A stretch of 64,000 nt of DNA from Symbiodinium natans (GCA_905221605.1 CAJNDS010001890.1:498001-562000), one strand, 5' to 3'. Numbered from the stretch's first letter, positions 11,981 through 22,619 are shown. The notes: generated by a model not told the origin, from the letters alone. Translations and numbers: made by a program.

Positions 11981-12418
11981 CTGAGCGGCCTAGGGTTCAG
12001 GATTTAGGGGTTTAGGGGGGGTTTAGGGAGGGTTTATAGGGTTTAAGGCTTAGGGTTTAGGGGTTTAGGGTATGGGGGCGCCAGCTGAGGGGTTTAGGGT
12101 GGAGGGTTTATAGGTTTTAAGGTTTAGGGCATAGAGCTTGGGGTTTAAAATTGAGGGCTCAAGGAAAAATCAGGATGTCCTGGTGCTGGCTGTTCGGTTC
12201 AGAAGCTTCACGGTCTGGAAGTTTGGACGGCTTACCTGAACCCTGCATCCTAAACCCTGAGCCCTGAACCCTAATCCTTGAACCCTTAAAACATAACCCT
12301 AAACCCTAAACCCCAAACACTACACTAAACTCCCTAAACCCTAAACTCCCAAGACCCCAAACCCTGAACCCCTTCTATGATTCTGGGGTGTTTGGCTTAT
12401 CAATGCACGTGTGACCTT

Positions 12419-12480
12419 GTACTACTCAAAAGGGATTATAAGAGCCGGTACTACAATCCCTCTAAGGACTGTTAGTATAG
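12419..12480. mobile_element. foldback family A, fragment
   Basis: Only the centre and right inner arm are kept (GGTACTACAATCCC, AAGGACTGTTAGTATA); the outer termini are lost. Confidence 0.55.
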
Positions 12481-12579
12481 GATTTAGGGTTTAGGGTTTA
12501 GGGTTTAGGGTCAGGGTAGGGGAGGGGGGGGGGGAATTGCAAGGTGTAAGGGCTTATCAGTGCACGCGTGAACCCAAGC

Positions 12580-12615
12580 TCCGTGCTCGCGGTTCGCGCC
12601 GATGAGCCAGGAGAC
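12580..12615 (-). CDS. domain copy 3, SWLIGANRE exon
   Basis: After CGAG the minus strand reads VSWLIGANREHG, which takes the place of VSYFAGGDPIYPE in copy 2 and ALSYFRGLNED in copy 1. The donor is not fixed. Confidence 0.58.
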
Positions 12616-12956
12616 CTCGGGAAAAAAAGGCGCAGGGGTTTCAGGGTTCGTAGGGTTTCAGGGTTTAGGGTTTAAGGTTTAGGGGTTTAAGGATCTAGGG
12701 ATTTAGGGTTTAGGGGTTTAGGGATTTGGGGCTTAGGGGAATTTAGGGTTTAGGGATTTAGGGATTTAGGGCTTCAGGGTTTAGGGGCTTAGAGATTCAG
12801 GGTTGAGCGGTTTAGGAGTTGGAGCTTAGGGGTTTAGGGGGCTGAAGGGTGAAGGGAATTTAAGGGACTAGGGTGCTTAGGGGTGTAGGGTTTACGGATT
12901 AGGGGCCTATGGCCTTGAACCTGCCACCCCAAGCCCGAGATCCCAACAAAAACCAT

Positions 12957-13023
12957 AGACCCTAAACCCTAAACCCTAAACCCTAAACCCTAAACCCTAA
13001 ACCCTAAACCCTAAACCCTAAAC
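12957..13023. repeat. interstitial CCCTAAA array
   Basis: About nine perfect CCCTAAA units in an intron-like stretch. Confidence 0.95.
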
Positions 13024-13199
13024 CCTTAACCCGACTCAAAAAACTTGGGGCAAAGTCGCAGCCTTATCAGTCCTACATCTTAACCTTATGAACATTAATC
13101 CTAAAACCGTAGAAGCCCTGGCCCTGCATCAGGAAACTCACGAAGCGTAATCCAAAAACGGTATCAGGCCCACATCCGAAGGTCGACAAGCTCAGTCAA

Positions 13200-13300
13200 A
13201 AACCCTAAACCCTAAACCCTAAACCCTAAACCCTAAACCCTAAACCCTAAACCCTAAACCCTAAACCCTAAACCCTAAACCCTAAACCCTAAACCCTAGC
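13200..13300. repeat. interstitial CCCTAAA array
   Basis: About fourteen perfect CCCTAAA units. Confidence 0.95.
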
Positions 13301-13329
13301 CCTAAACCTCACACCTGCGTTTGGTGCTC

Positions 13330-13420
13330 AGGATGCGCGTGCACAGACCAGGAGAGGGCCACAGCGTGCCAGGTGTGTCCGGGGAGCTCAGGAGCCAGGA
13401 GGGCGGAGTATAGTCGCTGG
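13330..13420 (-). CDS. candidate exon, two open frames
   Basis: Two minus frames are open, one reading LPGHTWHAVALSWSVHAHPE. It lies just upstream of the SWLIG block of copy 3. Confidence 0.3.
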
Positions 13421-14040
13421 GTCCCACAGAAGCTTACCATAAGATGAGGGTTTAGGGTTTAGGGTTTAGGGATAGCCTAAAGTCTAAACCTTGACCCCCC
13501 ACCACTCCTTCCGGGGACCACGCCGACCCAAGGCGAGTTGTGCGAAACCTGGCTTCAGGTTCCATGCTTTGGTTTTCGAGGGTTTAGGGTTTTAGGTTTA
13601 TATAGTTTCATGAGGTCTATAAGGTTTAGGATGGGCCTAGGGTTTAGGGAGGGTGCGCATGTGCGTCTGTGCACGTGTGTACACGTAGTTTCTTGCTTCA
13701 GGGTTCCGCGGCGCTGCGACTCTATAGCTCCAAGGTTTGAGTTGTGAGGTTCTTGCGTGCAAGACAGCTTGAAGCGCGAGTTGACCCCTTAAACTCCGCT
13801 TCTCCTGGAGGCTTCCAGGGTGATGGTAGGGTTTAGGGGCTTGGGGACGGTAGACTCCAAATGTCGAGATCGGAGCCCTCATCTGCGACCTTCCCTCCAT
13901 ACCTTTACACAGCCCTAAACAACGAGATCCCAACGCCTCAGCCCTAGTTCCTAAACCCCGAGCGCAACACCTGGCAGCCCTGACAGCCTCGACAACCCCC
14001 CCCCCCCGCCTTCCCCCACCAAAAGCAAACCCAGAACTTT

Positions 14041-14520
14041 TAAACCCTAAACCCTAAACCCTAAACCCTAAACCCTAAACCCTAAACCCTAAACTTTTAA
14101 ATCCTAGACCCAGGAGTAACCCAGGAATAAAAGGGGTGCCCTTCTTGGCTTTCAGGGGATGATAAGGGAACCCCAACCCCAAAAAAGGAAACGAGGGCCT
14201 ACTCCGCGTCCTATAAACCTAAACCTCTCCCCAAGGCTCCACCCTAAACCCTAAACCCTAAACCCTAAACCCTAAACCCTAAACCCTAAACCCTAAACCC
14301 TAAACCCTAAACCCTAAACCCTAAACCCTAAACCCTCCAAATAGCCCAAAAACGACATTATCTACAGACTTTACATATTATTTACAGGCCTTAGACCCCA
14401 ATGTAGGTATGATTTGTATACTTGGAGCCCTCGGGTTTCCCAGCATCATGCATGACCCTAAACCCTAAACCCTAAACCCTAAACCCTAAACCCTAAACCC
14501 TAAACCCTAAACCCTAAACC
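14041..14520. repeat. three CCCTAAA arrays in 480 bp
   Basis: Arrays at 14041-14096, 14241-14336 and 14455-14520 are separated by hairpin-like spacers. Confidence 0.92.
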
Positions 14521-14529
14521 TTCCCAGCA

Positions 14530-14580
14530 TCCCAAGATGCCAGCCGGGGGCACCGGGTGTCCGGTGATGCCTCCGTGACC
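14530..14580 (-). CDS. candidate exon
   Basis: After GGCCAG the minus strand reads VTEASPDTRCPRLAS. It is supported only by the acceptor and codon composition. Confidence 0.35.
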
Positions 14581-14819
14581 TGGCCGATGCATGAAGTGAG
14601 GGCTTACGATACCCTGAACAGCTTTGGGTTTAGGGTTTAGGGTTTAGGGTTTAGGGTTTAGGGTTTGACGTTTAGGGTAAGGCATAGATTGTATAAGGTT
14701 CGGGGCTTCACTTTGGGTGCTTAGGGGGGCGTCGAACATGCAACGGCGCTCAGTCCAGGTTCTTCTTGGCTTAGGTCTTAGGGCCTAGGGTTTAGGGTTC
14801 AGCGTTGAGGGTTTGGGGT

Positions 14820-14937
14820 GGCAAGCCAGATGGCTGAATCCGCTCATTATTGCAGCATTGCGCTTGTACACATTGCCCATGTGCACGTTGCCAGCAGGAA
14901 TCATCTTTTGTAGCAACTCCGGGAGTTTAGAGTGGAT
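14820..14937 (-). CDS. probable exon, copy 3 region
   Basis: The minus frame reads LLQKMIPAGNVHMGNVYKRN and then AAIMSGFSHL. A complete family A foldback ends a few nt upstream (14943-15045), so the element forms much of the preceding intron. No family is recognised. Confidence 0.5.
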
Positions 14938-14942
14938 CTTTT

Positions 14943-15045
14943 GGGATGCTCCCCCTTGTACTAAAAAGTCTTTAAGAGGGACTTGAATAGAGGGTACTAC
15001 AAACCCTATTACTTGAGGACTGTTGGTGTAAGGGGGCACATCCCA
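14943..15045. mobile_element. foldback family A, full copy
   Basis: The termini are GGGATGCTCCCCC and GGGGGCACATCCC. It sits immediately upstream of the exon-like block at 14937-14820. Confidence 0.75.
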
Positions 15046-15149
15046 ATGCATCGTGGTTGAGGGTTTTGGGTTTAGGGTTAGGGTTTATCCCCGCCTGTGA
15101 GTGTTCCTGCTACCCGCCTTGCCTGCCATTAGCACACGAGGGTTTAGGG

Positions 15150-15250
15150 CCTAGGGCACCGCCGGCAGGCGTGCATCCATGCCAACAGAAAGCTTGCTAT
15201 CGGTAGAGGGGCGAGCCTTCAGCATCACCTGACCTTCGCTGAAGGCATAC
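15150..15250 (-). CDS. domain copy 3, VMLK block exon
   Basis: After CGCAG|G the minus strand reads YAFSEGQVMLKARPSTDSKL and remains open to about 15150. The acceptor phase equals that of the FGYDLGPVLFKPAE exon at 53599, and the block aligns with VLFKP. The canonical FKP is changed to LKA, so this copy has diverged at the core motif. Confidence 0.58.
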
Positions 15251-15519
15251 CTGCGAGACAACTGGTTGCTTTTGCAGAACTTACTTACGTTACAAAAAAC
15301 AAGAAACCATGTTGCTTACGGAGTATCCGTGTTGTGGCAACTTCATCGTTTAAGTTCCTTGACAGCAAGTGTGACAAGCAGTGGCGTCGTGTGCTTCTAC
15401 GGCTTCAGGGCTTTCGGTTCTTAAACCCTAAACCCTAAACCCTAAACCCTAAACCCTAAACCCGAAACCCAAGTGTGGGACTTGCAAAGCACAGAGGCTC
15501 TCAGAAGTCTCCTCAGCTG

Positions 15520-15592
15520 CTGGCACAGGCTACCAGACGTAAGGGGCACAGCTTGTCGACGAAGGACGCCGCGCGCCTCCAAAGCACACTCC
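15520..15592 (-). CDS. candidate exon, copy 3 region
   Basis: The minus frame reads RAASFVDKLCPLRLVACA. Three minus frames stay open over part of it, so the frame is uncertain. Confidence 0.33.
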
Positions 15593-15934
15593 TTTCAGGA
15601 AGGTGCTTACGCACTCAAGGCTCAAGGGGTGCAGTAGTCAAAAAAAACCCGGGCTTTGGAGCAGGGTGTATATATAAGGCACCAGGTCCGAGATCGCAAT
15701 ATGATTTATGAAACTTGTGCTCTTACTTACGGCTACTGCCTCCCTCTCTCGCTCCATTAATATATAGATATAACCTCAACAATACCCGACCCTCAACACT
15801 CAGATCCTCGGCAGCTAAACATACATCGCGCATGCTGCTTTCCCCAGGTGTACATGCCCAAACCGGAGGTACACATACCCAAAACCCTAAACCTAAACCC
15901 TTAACCCTGACACCTAAACCCTAAACCCGAAACC

Positions 15935-16025
15935 CTAAACCCTAAACCACCCTAAACCACCCTAAACCACCTTAAACCACCCTAAACCCTAAACCCTAAA
16001 CCCTAAACCCTAAACCCTAAACCCA
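15935..16025. repeat. CCACCCTAAA decamer run inside CCCTAAA repeat
   Basis: Four decamers (about 15946-15983) are followed by perfect heptamers. Confidence 0.9.
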
Positions 16026-16102
16026 TAAGTCTCGGCTGAGTGCATACAGTATGCCCTTCAACAACCAACAGAATGATTAAAAGCCAGCTCCGAAAATTGC
16101 GG

Positions 16103-16752
16103 TTTAGGGTTTAGGGTTTAGGGTTTAGGGTTTAGGGTTTAGGGTTTAGGGTTTAGGGTTTAGGGTTTAGGGTTTAGGGTAAGGACTAAACCTAAACCCC
16201 CGTAAACCCTCCAAACTAAGCCTAGACCCTGTGTTCGTTCAAGGTAGAGGGTTGTGGGGTTTTGGGGTTTTGCGGTTTTGAGGCTTAGTGTTTAGGGTAG
16301 TGGTTTGAAGCCAACCACCCACCCAGCCCCCCGCCCCTCCCCCCCCTCCCTCTCCATGCTAAACCGCCAAACCCTCCAAAGGCCCGACAAGCCCAAACTA
16401 CGCGGGTTGAGGGTTTAGGGTTCTTTGGGTTTCGGGTTTAGGGTTTAGGGTTAGGGTTTAGGGTTTAGGGTTAGCTTAGGGTTTAGGGTTGCAGGAGCCC
16501 TGCTTACGCAGCGTCTCCTGTTGACGTCGCTCCGGGCATGGATACCAACCAAGTTTTTCAGCTCGGCCTCCTCTTCCACTTCCTTTCTGTGGTGAAGCTG
16601 GCAGGGTTTAGGGTTTAGGGTTTAGGGTTTAGGGTTTAGGGTTTAGGGTTTAGGGTTTAGGGTTTAGGGTTTAGGGTTTAGGGTTTAGGGGTTTAGGGGT
16701 TTAGGGGTTTAGGGGTTTAGGGGTTTAGGGTTCAGGGTTCAGGGTTTAGGGT
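16103..16752. repeat. TTTAGGG arrays of opposite orientation to the upstream ones
   Basis: Runs at 16103-16180 and 16608-16752. The second ends in a (TTTAGGGG) variant stretch. A Glu-rich exon candidate sits between them. Confidence 0.93.
16540..16595 (-). CDS. candidate exon, Glu-rich helix
   Basis: After CACAG the minus strand reads KEVEEEAELKNLVGIHAR. A plus-strand frame over the same bases is hydrophobic and also open. The minus strand fits the neighbours. Confidence 0.4.
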
Positions 16753-16815
16753 TTTGGGTGGTGAGGCTGCCATAATGGGGATCTCCCAAAGTAGGGGAGT
16801 GGGGTCCGTAGTAGA

Positions 16816-16920
16816 AGGGACTCCTACAATTTGGGGATCTATATTGGGGGTCCTCTATGTGTCTATGCTCTTAACAGAAGGGACTCCTACAATTTGGGGA
16901 TCTATATTGGGGGTCCTCCA
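16816..16920. repeat. 43-bp direct duplication
   Basis: AGAAGGGACTCCTACAATTT through GGGGGTCCTC occurs at about 16817 and 16877. Confidence 0.92.
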
Positions 16921-16954
16921 TGTTAAAAACCCCATAGAGACCCTAAATAACCCT

Positions 16955-17060
16955 GAGGGTCCATGTACCTCATGATTAAAAAACTCGGGCCCCAAAGTTT
17001 TTACGCCGGAGGTACTTTAAAGCCCAGGTCTTCCCTGTATAAGTACATGGACCCTGAGGG
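16955..17060. mobile_element. foldback family B copy
   Basis: GAGGGTCCATGTACC is matched by AGTACATGGACCCTGAGGG. Confidence 0.72.
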
Positions 17061-17089
17061 TAAGGGAAGGAAGGGACGTGCGATTGGAG

Positions 17090-17183
17090 GTCTTCTCCCT
17101 GGTTGGGCACCATGGGCCTCAGCTTTCGACCACCCATCGGGCTCCACCCAACGTATGGTGTTCCGGAGACCAAAGAGATCTGC
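17090..17183 (-). CDS. candidate exon, copy 3 region
   Basis: After CCAAG the minus strand reads ADLFGLRNTIRWVEPDGWSK. Third positions are GC-rich. It is the second block of copy 3 in order. Confidence 0.5.
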
Positions 17184-17536
17184 CTTGTTTTAAGGTTTCA
17201 GGGTTTGGGTCTTTAGGAACTAGCAAAAGCCATAAACCTGAACTGTTCCAAGCCTGAAGCGCCAAGACGCAACACCGCCTTAACAAAAAAAACAAACTCC
17301 GAAACCCTACACACAGAGCACAAACACCCAACACTCCAATAGTCCGCAAATCCCAAACACAAGAATGTCCGAAGCCCCTCCCCCCAAAAAAGAAACATAA
17401 AGAACAACAACGAAAACAAGAAACACAAAAATGAACAAACCTAATAAACAAAAAGGAAACAAAAAGACAAAAACCAAAGCAACTAACCCTGAACCCTAAA
17501 CCCTAAACCCTAAAACCCGAAATCTGAGAGGAGGTC

Positions 17537-17587
17537 CTGGACTTCTCGGCCATACTTGCCGATCTCGACAATTCCGTCCCCCCAGTC
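17537..17587 (-). CDS. domain copy 3, N-terminal exon
   Basis: After CGCCAG the minus strand reads DWGDGIVEIGKYGREVQ and then a GA donor. WGDGIVEIG is close to the opening block of the family as I recall it, and matches the pattern of the copy 2 exon at 27370-27335. Confidence 0.68.
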
Positions 17588-17739
17588 CTGGCGGGGTTTG
17601 CGGGGTTGGGCGGTGTAGGGTTTGGGGTTTAGGGTTTAGGGTTTAGGGCTTAGGGTTTAGGGCTTTGGGCTTAGTGGTTAGGGTCTAGGGGTCTAGGGTT
17701 TAGGGCTTAGGGTTTACGGCTTAAGGTTTGTAATAAGGT

Positions 17740-17915
17740 TTGGTCTGCGGTGGGCTGGGTGGGGCCCAATGAAAAAAGAACAGAAGTTCGACTGGTCACG
17801 TGGCAGGTAGAAGCCTGCCTTCGAGTCTGCAAATGTAGGGAACGACATGTGTACAACATCTGGAACCCATCTTGTACGCCACGTGTCTGCTATTCTCTGC
17901 CCTGCAAACCAGAAA
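17740..17915 (-). CDS. candidate exon(s), Trp-rich
   Basis: The minus frame reads FWFAGQRIADTWRTRWVPD and later AGFYLPRDQSNF without repeat sequence. TTGCAG occurs inside twice and may be an acceptor. It lies just upstream of the opening exon of copy 3. Confidence 0.42.
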
Positions 17916-17935
17916 TCCTTCAAAGCTAGGACTTA

Positions 17936-18032
17936 GGTGCTGAGTTCACAAGCCCCCAAAAAGGGTACACTTTCAGTTTGATAGGGGATTATAGTATCCA
18001 AAAAAGTGTAAAGTGTACTCATACAGCTACTG
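17936..18032. mobile_element. foldback family F copy
   Basis: GGTGCTGAGTTCACAAGCCC through AAGTGTACTCATACAGCTAC. It shares the body TAGTATCC and AAAAAGTG with the copy at 2247-2368. Confidence 0.6.
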
Positions 18033-18097
18033 CGTGGACATTTTAGGGGGGTCTAGGATAGTGTCGTGTCTTTATGTCAAGGCAACCCCGCCCCCCT

Positions 18098-18134
18098 CCA
18101 TGACGTCCTTCTGCGCTTGAAGAACCTGCAAGAG
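18098..18134 (-). CDS. candidate short exon
   Basis: After TTGCAG the minus strand reads VLQAQKDVMEG. It is short and supported only by the acceptor and GC-rich third positions. Confidence 0.35.
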
Positions 18135-18597
18135 CGAACGAAACATGGGCCAATTATAAAGTCTTTTATTCACTGACCACTAGATGTAAAAATTGAAATC
18201 ATAAAGGCTTAGAAATGTGGTATGTATTGTTTGAATTGATCTTCCCTCAATCCTACCACCCTAAACTCTGAGCCCTAACTCCCCAAAAAACCTGCGGTAC
18301 GCCGCAAAATGCCACAAGATGAAAGAGGGTAGGGTTAGGGTTTAGGGTCATGAGGTTTAGGGTCAGAGTTCAAGGTTTCAAGGGCATATGGCTACTAAAA
18401 CCTTTGTCCAGGTTCCGCCACCCCCCAAACCATAAACCCCAAACCGTCAAACCCAAAACTACTTATGTGGGGTGGGGTGAACTGGGGACCTGAAAGTTTG
18501 GAAAAACCTTCTAAGCCCTGAACACCTAAACCCTAAACCCTAAACACTAAACCCTAAACCCTAAACCCTAAACCCTAAACCTCCCGAATCCGAAGCC

Positions 18598-18680
18598 GAC
18601 AATGGACTCCAGACTCCCCAGCCGACGATCGCCTGGCTGCGCTGGATGGGTGCCCGGACTTCGGTCTTCCGAAGCTTCCT
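18598..18680 (-). CDS. candidate exon, unknown
   Basis: The minus frame reads RKLRKTEVRAPIQRSQAIVG. A second minus frame is also open, so the assignment is weak. Confidence 0.35.
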
Positions 18681-18963
18681 CTGGGGTTTAGGGTTTAGGG
18701 TTTAGGGTTTGGGGTTTAGGGTTTAGGGTTTAGGTCAGGGAAGCCCTATACCCTAAACCCTGAACCCTAAACCCCAAATCCTAAACCCTATAAGCCGTCA
18801 ACTGCAAGCCTACACCTGGATCCCTGGAAAAGCTTGGGTTAATTGAAAGCCGAGGTTAAGCGTATGTTCAAGATTCCCCCACGATACTAACAACAGAGTG
18901 AGTCATATACAGCTTTGTGTTCAGAGTCTGCAAAGTCGTGCGGGGCTTTAGTCGCTTACGGGC

Positions 18964-19030
18964 TCAAGATAACTTGTGCAAGCTCAACGCGGTGTGCGCT
19001 GTCTCAACCGATTCGCGCAGGCCATCTGAC
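18964..19030 (-). CDS. candidate terminal exon, TGA at 18964
   Basis: The minus frame reads DGLRESVETAHTALSLHKLS and then a stop. It could close the gene that holds copy 2, or continue through a donor just before the stop. Confidence 0.4.
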
Positions 19031-19252
19031 GTGATATCACCCTAGACCCTAAAACCCTACAATCCAAGCGCCAGAGCCGAAACCATGACCCCAAAAGCCT
19101 TCTCAGCGAAGCCTTTCTGAAGTTGTGATGGGAACAAGACCGCAGCAGAATAACCTTAGTTAAACTCTGCAGGCCTTAGTCGCAAGACCTGAGCCCTGAA
19201 ATCATCAAAGCCCAAACTCTAATCGGCTATAATAATGATGGCGACAACGAGA

Positions 19253-19298
19253 TATAGATATATATATATATATATATATATTTATTTATTTATTTAAA
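19253..19298. repeat. TA repeat and TTTA run
   Basis: (AT)n followed by three TTTA units and an A-tract. Confidence 0.93.
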
Positions 19299-19383
19299 AA
19301 AAACAGGGTACTGCTGGAACAACATCCTCCCACCCCTGCCCCCCTCACCCTGCACTCTGAAGGACTGGAATGGCTGTCCTCAC

Positions 19384-19434
19384 TTCCGTATAGTTCGGGA
19401 AGTGGGCGTGGTGCATGTTGATGCGGATGGTTCC
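19384..19434 (-). CDS. domain copy 2, G-x-IRI terminal block exon
   Basis: Seventeen codons after GCAG read GTIRINMHHAHFPNYTE and stop at a GTGAGG donor. This matches the last block of the family (G-x-LRI, two His, a Pro). It follows the EYAMGF exon in phase. Confidence 0.7.
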
Positions 19435-19609
19435 CTGCATCTCCACTTCGCAGGTGAAAGAGATTATGAATAGGAGAGTTCACATCACACATGAATTCAG
19501 TGTGCTGCTTGTAGCATGTCACAGCTAAACTTGCTCTCGTGGCAAACAGGGCGCTGCAAGCTATGAGACCACAGAACAGGTTCTGACGCTGGCCGTTTGA
19601 AAGCAAAAC

Positions 19610-19732
19610 CCTAAACTCTGGCTCCAGTGCTCGGATTTCAGGGTGTTGTGCATAGACGCTTGTCTTTTGCCGAAGTGTGTTGAACACCAGGGCGCTTTGT
19701 GATAACGGGGCTGTACTATACAGGGGGTCCAA
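19610..19732 (-). CDS. protein-like island in an intron of copy 2
   Basis: The minus frame reads LYSTAPLSQSALVFNTLRQK. The exons on either side join in phase without it, so it may be chance or an alternative exon. Confidence 0.25.
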
Positions 19733-19883
19733 ACAAGGGACTTACTGATTTGTCGATTCCGTCAGTTCAGGGGGGAACTTAGCCCTTAAAACCCGGAACC
19801 CTGCACCTTATTCCCTGCCTTAAAGGGTTTGAAGCCCCTAAAGCCTGGACCCGGTTCCACAATTTTGTGGGTTAGTGGGCTCT

Positions 19884-19955
19884 AAACCCTAAACCCTAAA
19901 CCCTAAACCCTAAACCCTAAACCCTAAACCCTAAACCCTAAACCCTAAACCCTGA
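19884..19955. repeat. interstitial CCCTAAA array
   Basis: About ten perfect units. Confidence 0.95.
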
Positions 19956-20007
19956 TTGTTGGCTTCTCTACCCCCTACTACGCCGACTGAGCAGTTCGGG
20001 ACGACGC

Positions 20008-20043
20008 CTCCATCGACTTCACAAAGCCCATGGCATACTCGCC
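20008..20043 (-). CDS. domain copy 2, EYAMGF exon
   Basis: Twelve codons between CAG|GGC and GAG|GCG read GEYAMGFVKSME, corresponding to the EYTFGY block of the family. The join to 19434-19384 keeps phase 0. Confidence 0.68.
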
Positions 20044-20137
20044 CTGCGTTCAGGGTTTAAATGGGGTTTAGGGTTTAGGGTTTAGGGTTTAGGGTTTAGG
20101 ATTTAGGGTTTAGGATAGGGGGGTTCGGATCGGGTGG

Positions 20138-20245
20138 TTTGGGGTTTGGGGTTTTGGGGTTGAAGGTTTGGGGTTTTCGGTTTAGGATCGGGGGTTTGGG
20201 GTTTGGGGTTTTGGGGTTGAAGGTTTGGGGTTTTCGGTTTAGGAT
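20138..20245. repeat. two-copy direct repeat of G-rich sequence
   Basis: About 54 bp (GGGGTTTTGGGGTTGAAGG and flanks) occur twice in tandem. Confidence 0.88.
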
Positions 20246-20571
20246 GGGGGGTTGGGGTTTCGGGTTGCAGGTTTGGGGTTTTTGGGCGCAGGGATTGGGG
20301 TTTGGGAATTAGGGTTTGGGGTTGAAGTAGGGGAGAGGATGGGGGGTCGAATTATGAATGCCTGAAAGGGGCTTAGGACTGGGTCCCCCAAAATGCTTAG
20401 AAAAAACCCATTCAAGATGCAACAAAAACCTAAGGAACAAGCGACGTTTTTAGGGTTTAGGGTGTAGGGTTTAGCCGGGTGATGCATGGTGTAGGGAGGA
20501 GAAACCCTAAACCCTAAACCGTAAACCCTAAACCCTAAACCCTAAACCCTAAGCCCTAAACCCTAAACCCT

Positions 20572-20642
20572 CAACTCCTCCTCCAGGGCCCCGGAAATAT
20601 TGCCAGCCTTCCTCTGAATGCCGGAGGTCTTGGGCAGACGGC
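20572..20642 (-). CDS. candidate exon, copy 2 region
   Basis: The minus frame reads LPKTSGIQRKAGNISGALEE. It lies between the MG block and the EYAMGF exon. It is coding-like, but the join is untested. Confidence 0.42.
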
Positions 20643-21391
20643 AGGGGTCTATCGGTTTAGGGTTTGGGTTTGTTTTGGGGTTTTGGGGTTTAAGGTTTAG
20701 GGTTTAGGATTTGGGGTTTTGGGGTTTACGAGATGGGGGCCCTTAGGGGTGCTGGTGGGATTGGGTTATGGCCTCAGGCTTTGGGGGATAGTTCCTTTTC
20801 TTGGAGTTCAGGGTTTCAGGGCTGAGCGTTTAGGAGTTTGGGGTCACAAGTAAGTATAGGGTCTTGGGCCTGCGCTACACAGGAAGCCTGTTGCGGTATA
20901 CTCTTGGCTCGAATTCCTGAAGCCTTGCAGGCCTCAACCCCCATGCCTGGGTGGCTCAGACTTTCAGACATTAGGCCCGTTTGGGGTGGGTGTGCTGTCA
21001 GGTTAGGATGTCGGCTTACGTTTCTTTTTTCCAAGAGGGTCTCAGGAGATTGGAGGTCATTTCGGGTTTAGGGTTTTGGCTTCATGGTTCAGAGACAAGG
21101 GACACCCTGCACCCTCTTAACCCTAAACCCCCGCGATTCGACCCAAAATGGAGAAATTTATCGGTTTCTTAAGGGGGTTCACGGGGGGGTATGTAACTCA
21201 AGGTTCCCTCACTAAAACTTCCCACTACTCCCTAAGGTTCCCTAAGCTTCCCTGAAGTTCCCTCGGTACCTACCCCCCATGAATCCCCCTAACCCTCAGC
21301 CCTAACCCTCAATCCCCGCCCCCCCTCCCTCCCTTAAGAACCCTTTACCCCCCTTCCTTCAGCAGCGCAGAAGAGATCGAAGAGGCCCCGA

Positions 21392-21446
21392 CATCGTCGT
21401 AGTAGGAGTGGCCCATGACAAGCCCCTGCGCGCCATGGACGACGAC
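21392..21446 (-). CDS. domain copy 2, VHG-MG block exon
   Basis: After CTCAG the minus strand reads VVVHGAQGLVMGHSYYDD. This matches the family block in which a buried strand is followed by AMG-x-Y-x-F. In copy 1 this block is split over two exons, so this copy may have lost that intron. Confidence 0.65.
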
Positions 21447-21501
21447 CTGAGGCAATAACTACCCCGGGGCCCCAAAGTGTGTTGAGGGTTTATGCAACCC
21501 T

Positions 21502-21606
21502 AAGGGTCCATGTACCTGATTATTAGATACTTGGGCCCTAAAGTCCTTACATAGGAAGTACTTTAAGGCCCAAGTATTCCCTATTTAGGTACATGGACCC
21601 TTAGGG
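21502..21606. mobile_element. foldback family B, well-preserved copy
   Basis: TAAGGGTCCATGTACCTG is matched by AGGTACATGGACCCTTAGGG. The inner arms GATACTTGGGCC and GGCCCAAGTATTC also pair. Confidence 0.8.
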
Positions 21607-21691
21607 CAAGGTTTACGGCTTACGGAACGCCGGCATGCCAGGTTCACATGCCAACTGCAAGAAGGCCACTCTCAAAAGCACCAGCCCCCCT

Positions 21692-21803
21692 AAACCCTAA
21701 ACCCTAAACCCTAAACCCTAGACCCTAAACCCTAAACCCTAAACCCTAAACCCTAAACCCTAAACCCTAAACCCTAAACCCTAAACCCTAAACCCTAAAC
21801 CCT
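21692..21803. repeat. interstitial CCCTAAA array
   Basis: About fifteen units, one of them CCCTAGA, between two copy 2 exons. Confidence 0.95.
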
Positions 21804-21869
21804 ACTGGAAGAAAAGGAGCACAGAACTGAAAAGACCTCTGAGGCATCCGCCGCCTCTGACGTAAGCTT

Positions 21870-21905
21870 TGCGGAGGCCCATGGTCGCAGTGCGAATCCC
21901 CAGTC
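21870..21905 (-). CDS. domain copy 2, GFALRPW exon
   Basis: After GGAG the minus strand reads DWGFALRPWAS, aligned with DEGFALKPW of copy 1 and DRGFALRPWN of copy 3. A GC donor after PW or PWAS is likely; the frame remains open to about 21840. Confidence 0.75.
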
Positions 21906-22072
21906 CTCCAGTGGCCATTAACCTTCTTCCTTTTAAGTGATAGGGTTAAGGGTTTAGGGTTTGGGGTTATAGGGTTTAGAGGGAGTCCTTTCCTGTGTCT
22001 CTAAGTCATGCATGGCATTCATGAACATAGACAGACAGGTAGGCAGAAGCCCAGAACATGGTCAGACACGGC

Positions 22073-22120
22073 CTCAGGATAGATGGGATCGCCGCCTGCA
22101 AAGTATGACACTGCCCCGGC
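22073..22120 (-). CDS. domain copy 2, SYF-x-GG exon
   Basis: Sixteen codons between AG|GCC and GAG|GCC read AGAVSYFAGGDPIYPE. This aligns with ALSYFRGLNEDFPE of copy 1 (33009-32966), and both exons end PE| in phase 0. Confidence 0.75.
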
Positions 22121-22619
22121 CTTGGCATCACGTGGGCGGGGAGGGAGGGGGGGGGGGGGAGAAAAGTGTTGAAATTCAAGGTCACCTTAGAGACACCTGG
22201 CTGCCAGAATATGCCCTTTGAACATGTTAATTCCTCAAAGAGTGGTCCTCTCTTTCAAAGAAAAAGGGCTAAGGGAAAATAGTTCAGTGCACCCATACTC
22301 TTCCGACCGCTCCAGCAAGACTATCGTAGCTAGCGGCCTATCTCCATGTCTTGGATACTGGGCGGGACACTCTACTGAGCAAACCCTGAACCCTACACCC
22401 CAAACCCTAACCCCTAAACCGAGGGTTTAAGGGTATGTGCCTCTGGGCAGAGCCAAACGACTGAGATGGTCTCCAACGTGTTCAGGCAGCTCGCACATCA
22501 CGATGCTACACGCCGCCCAAGGCCAAAACCATAAACCCCAAACCCCGTGAACTGTCCCTTTCCTGTGAAGACCCGAATCTCCTCGCAACAGATGTCGCTC
22601 CTGTTCCTGAACCCTGAAA

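Noticed and set aside
12180-12240. Possible minus exon reading QTVKLLNRTASTR
   Set aside because: It lies between two copy 3 exons, but there is no match to the family at that point and the borders are not defined.
19286-19732. 148-codon minus-strand frame taken as one gene
   Set aside because: The homology-supported exon within it (19434-19384) is in another frame, so the long frame is at best partly real.
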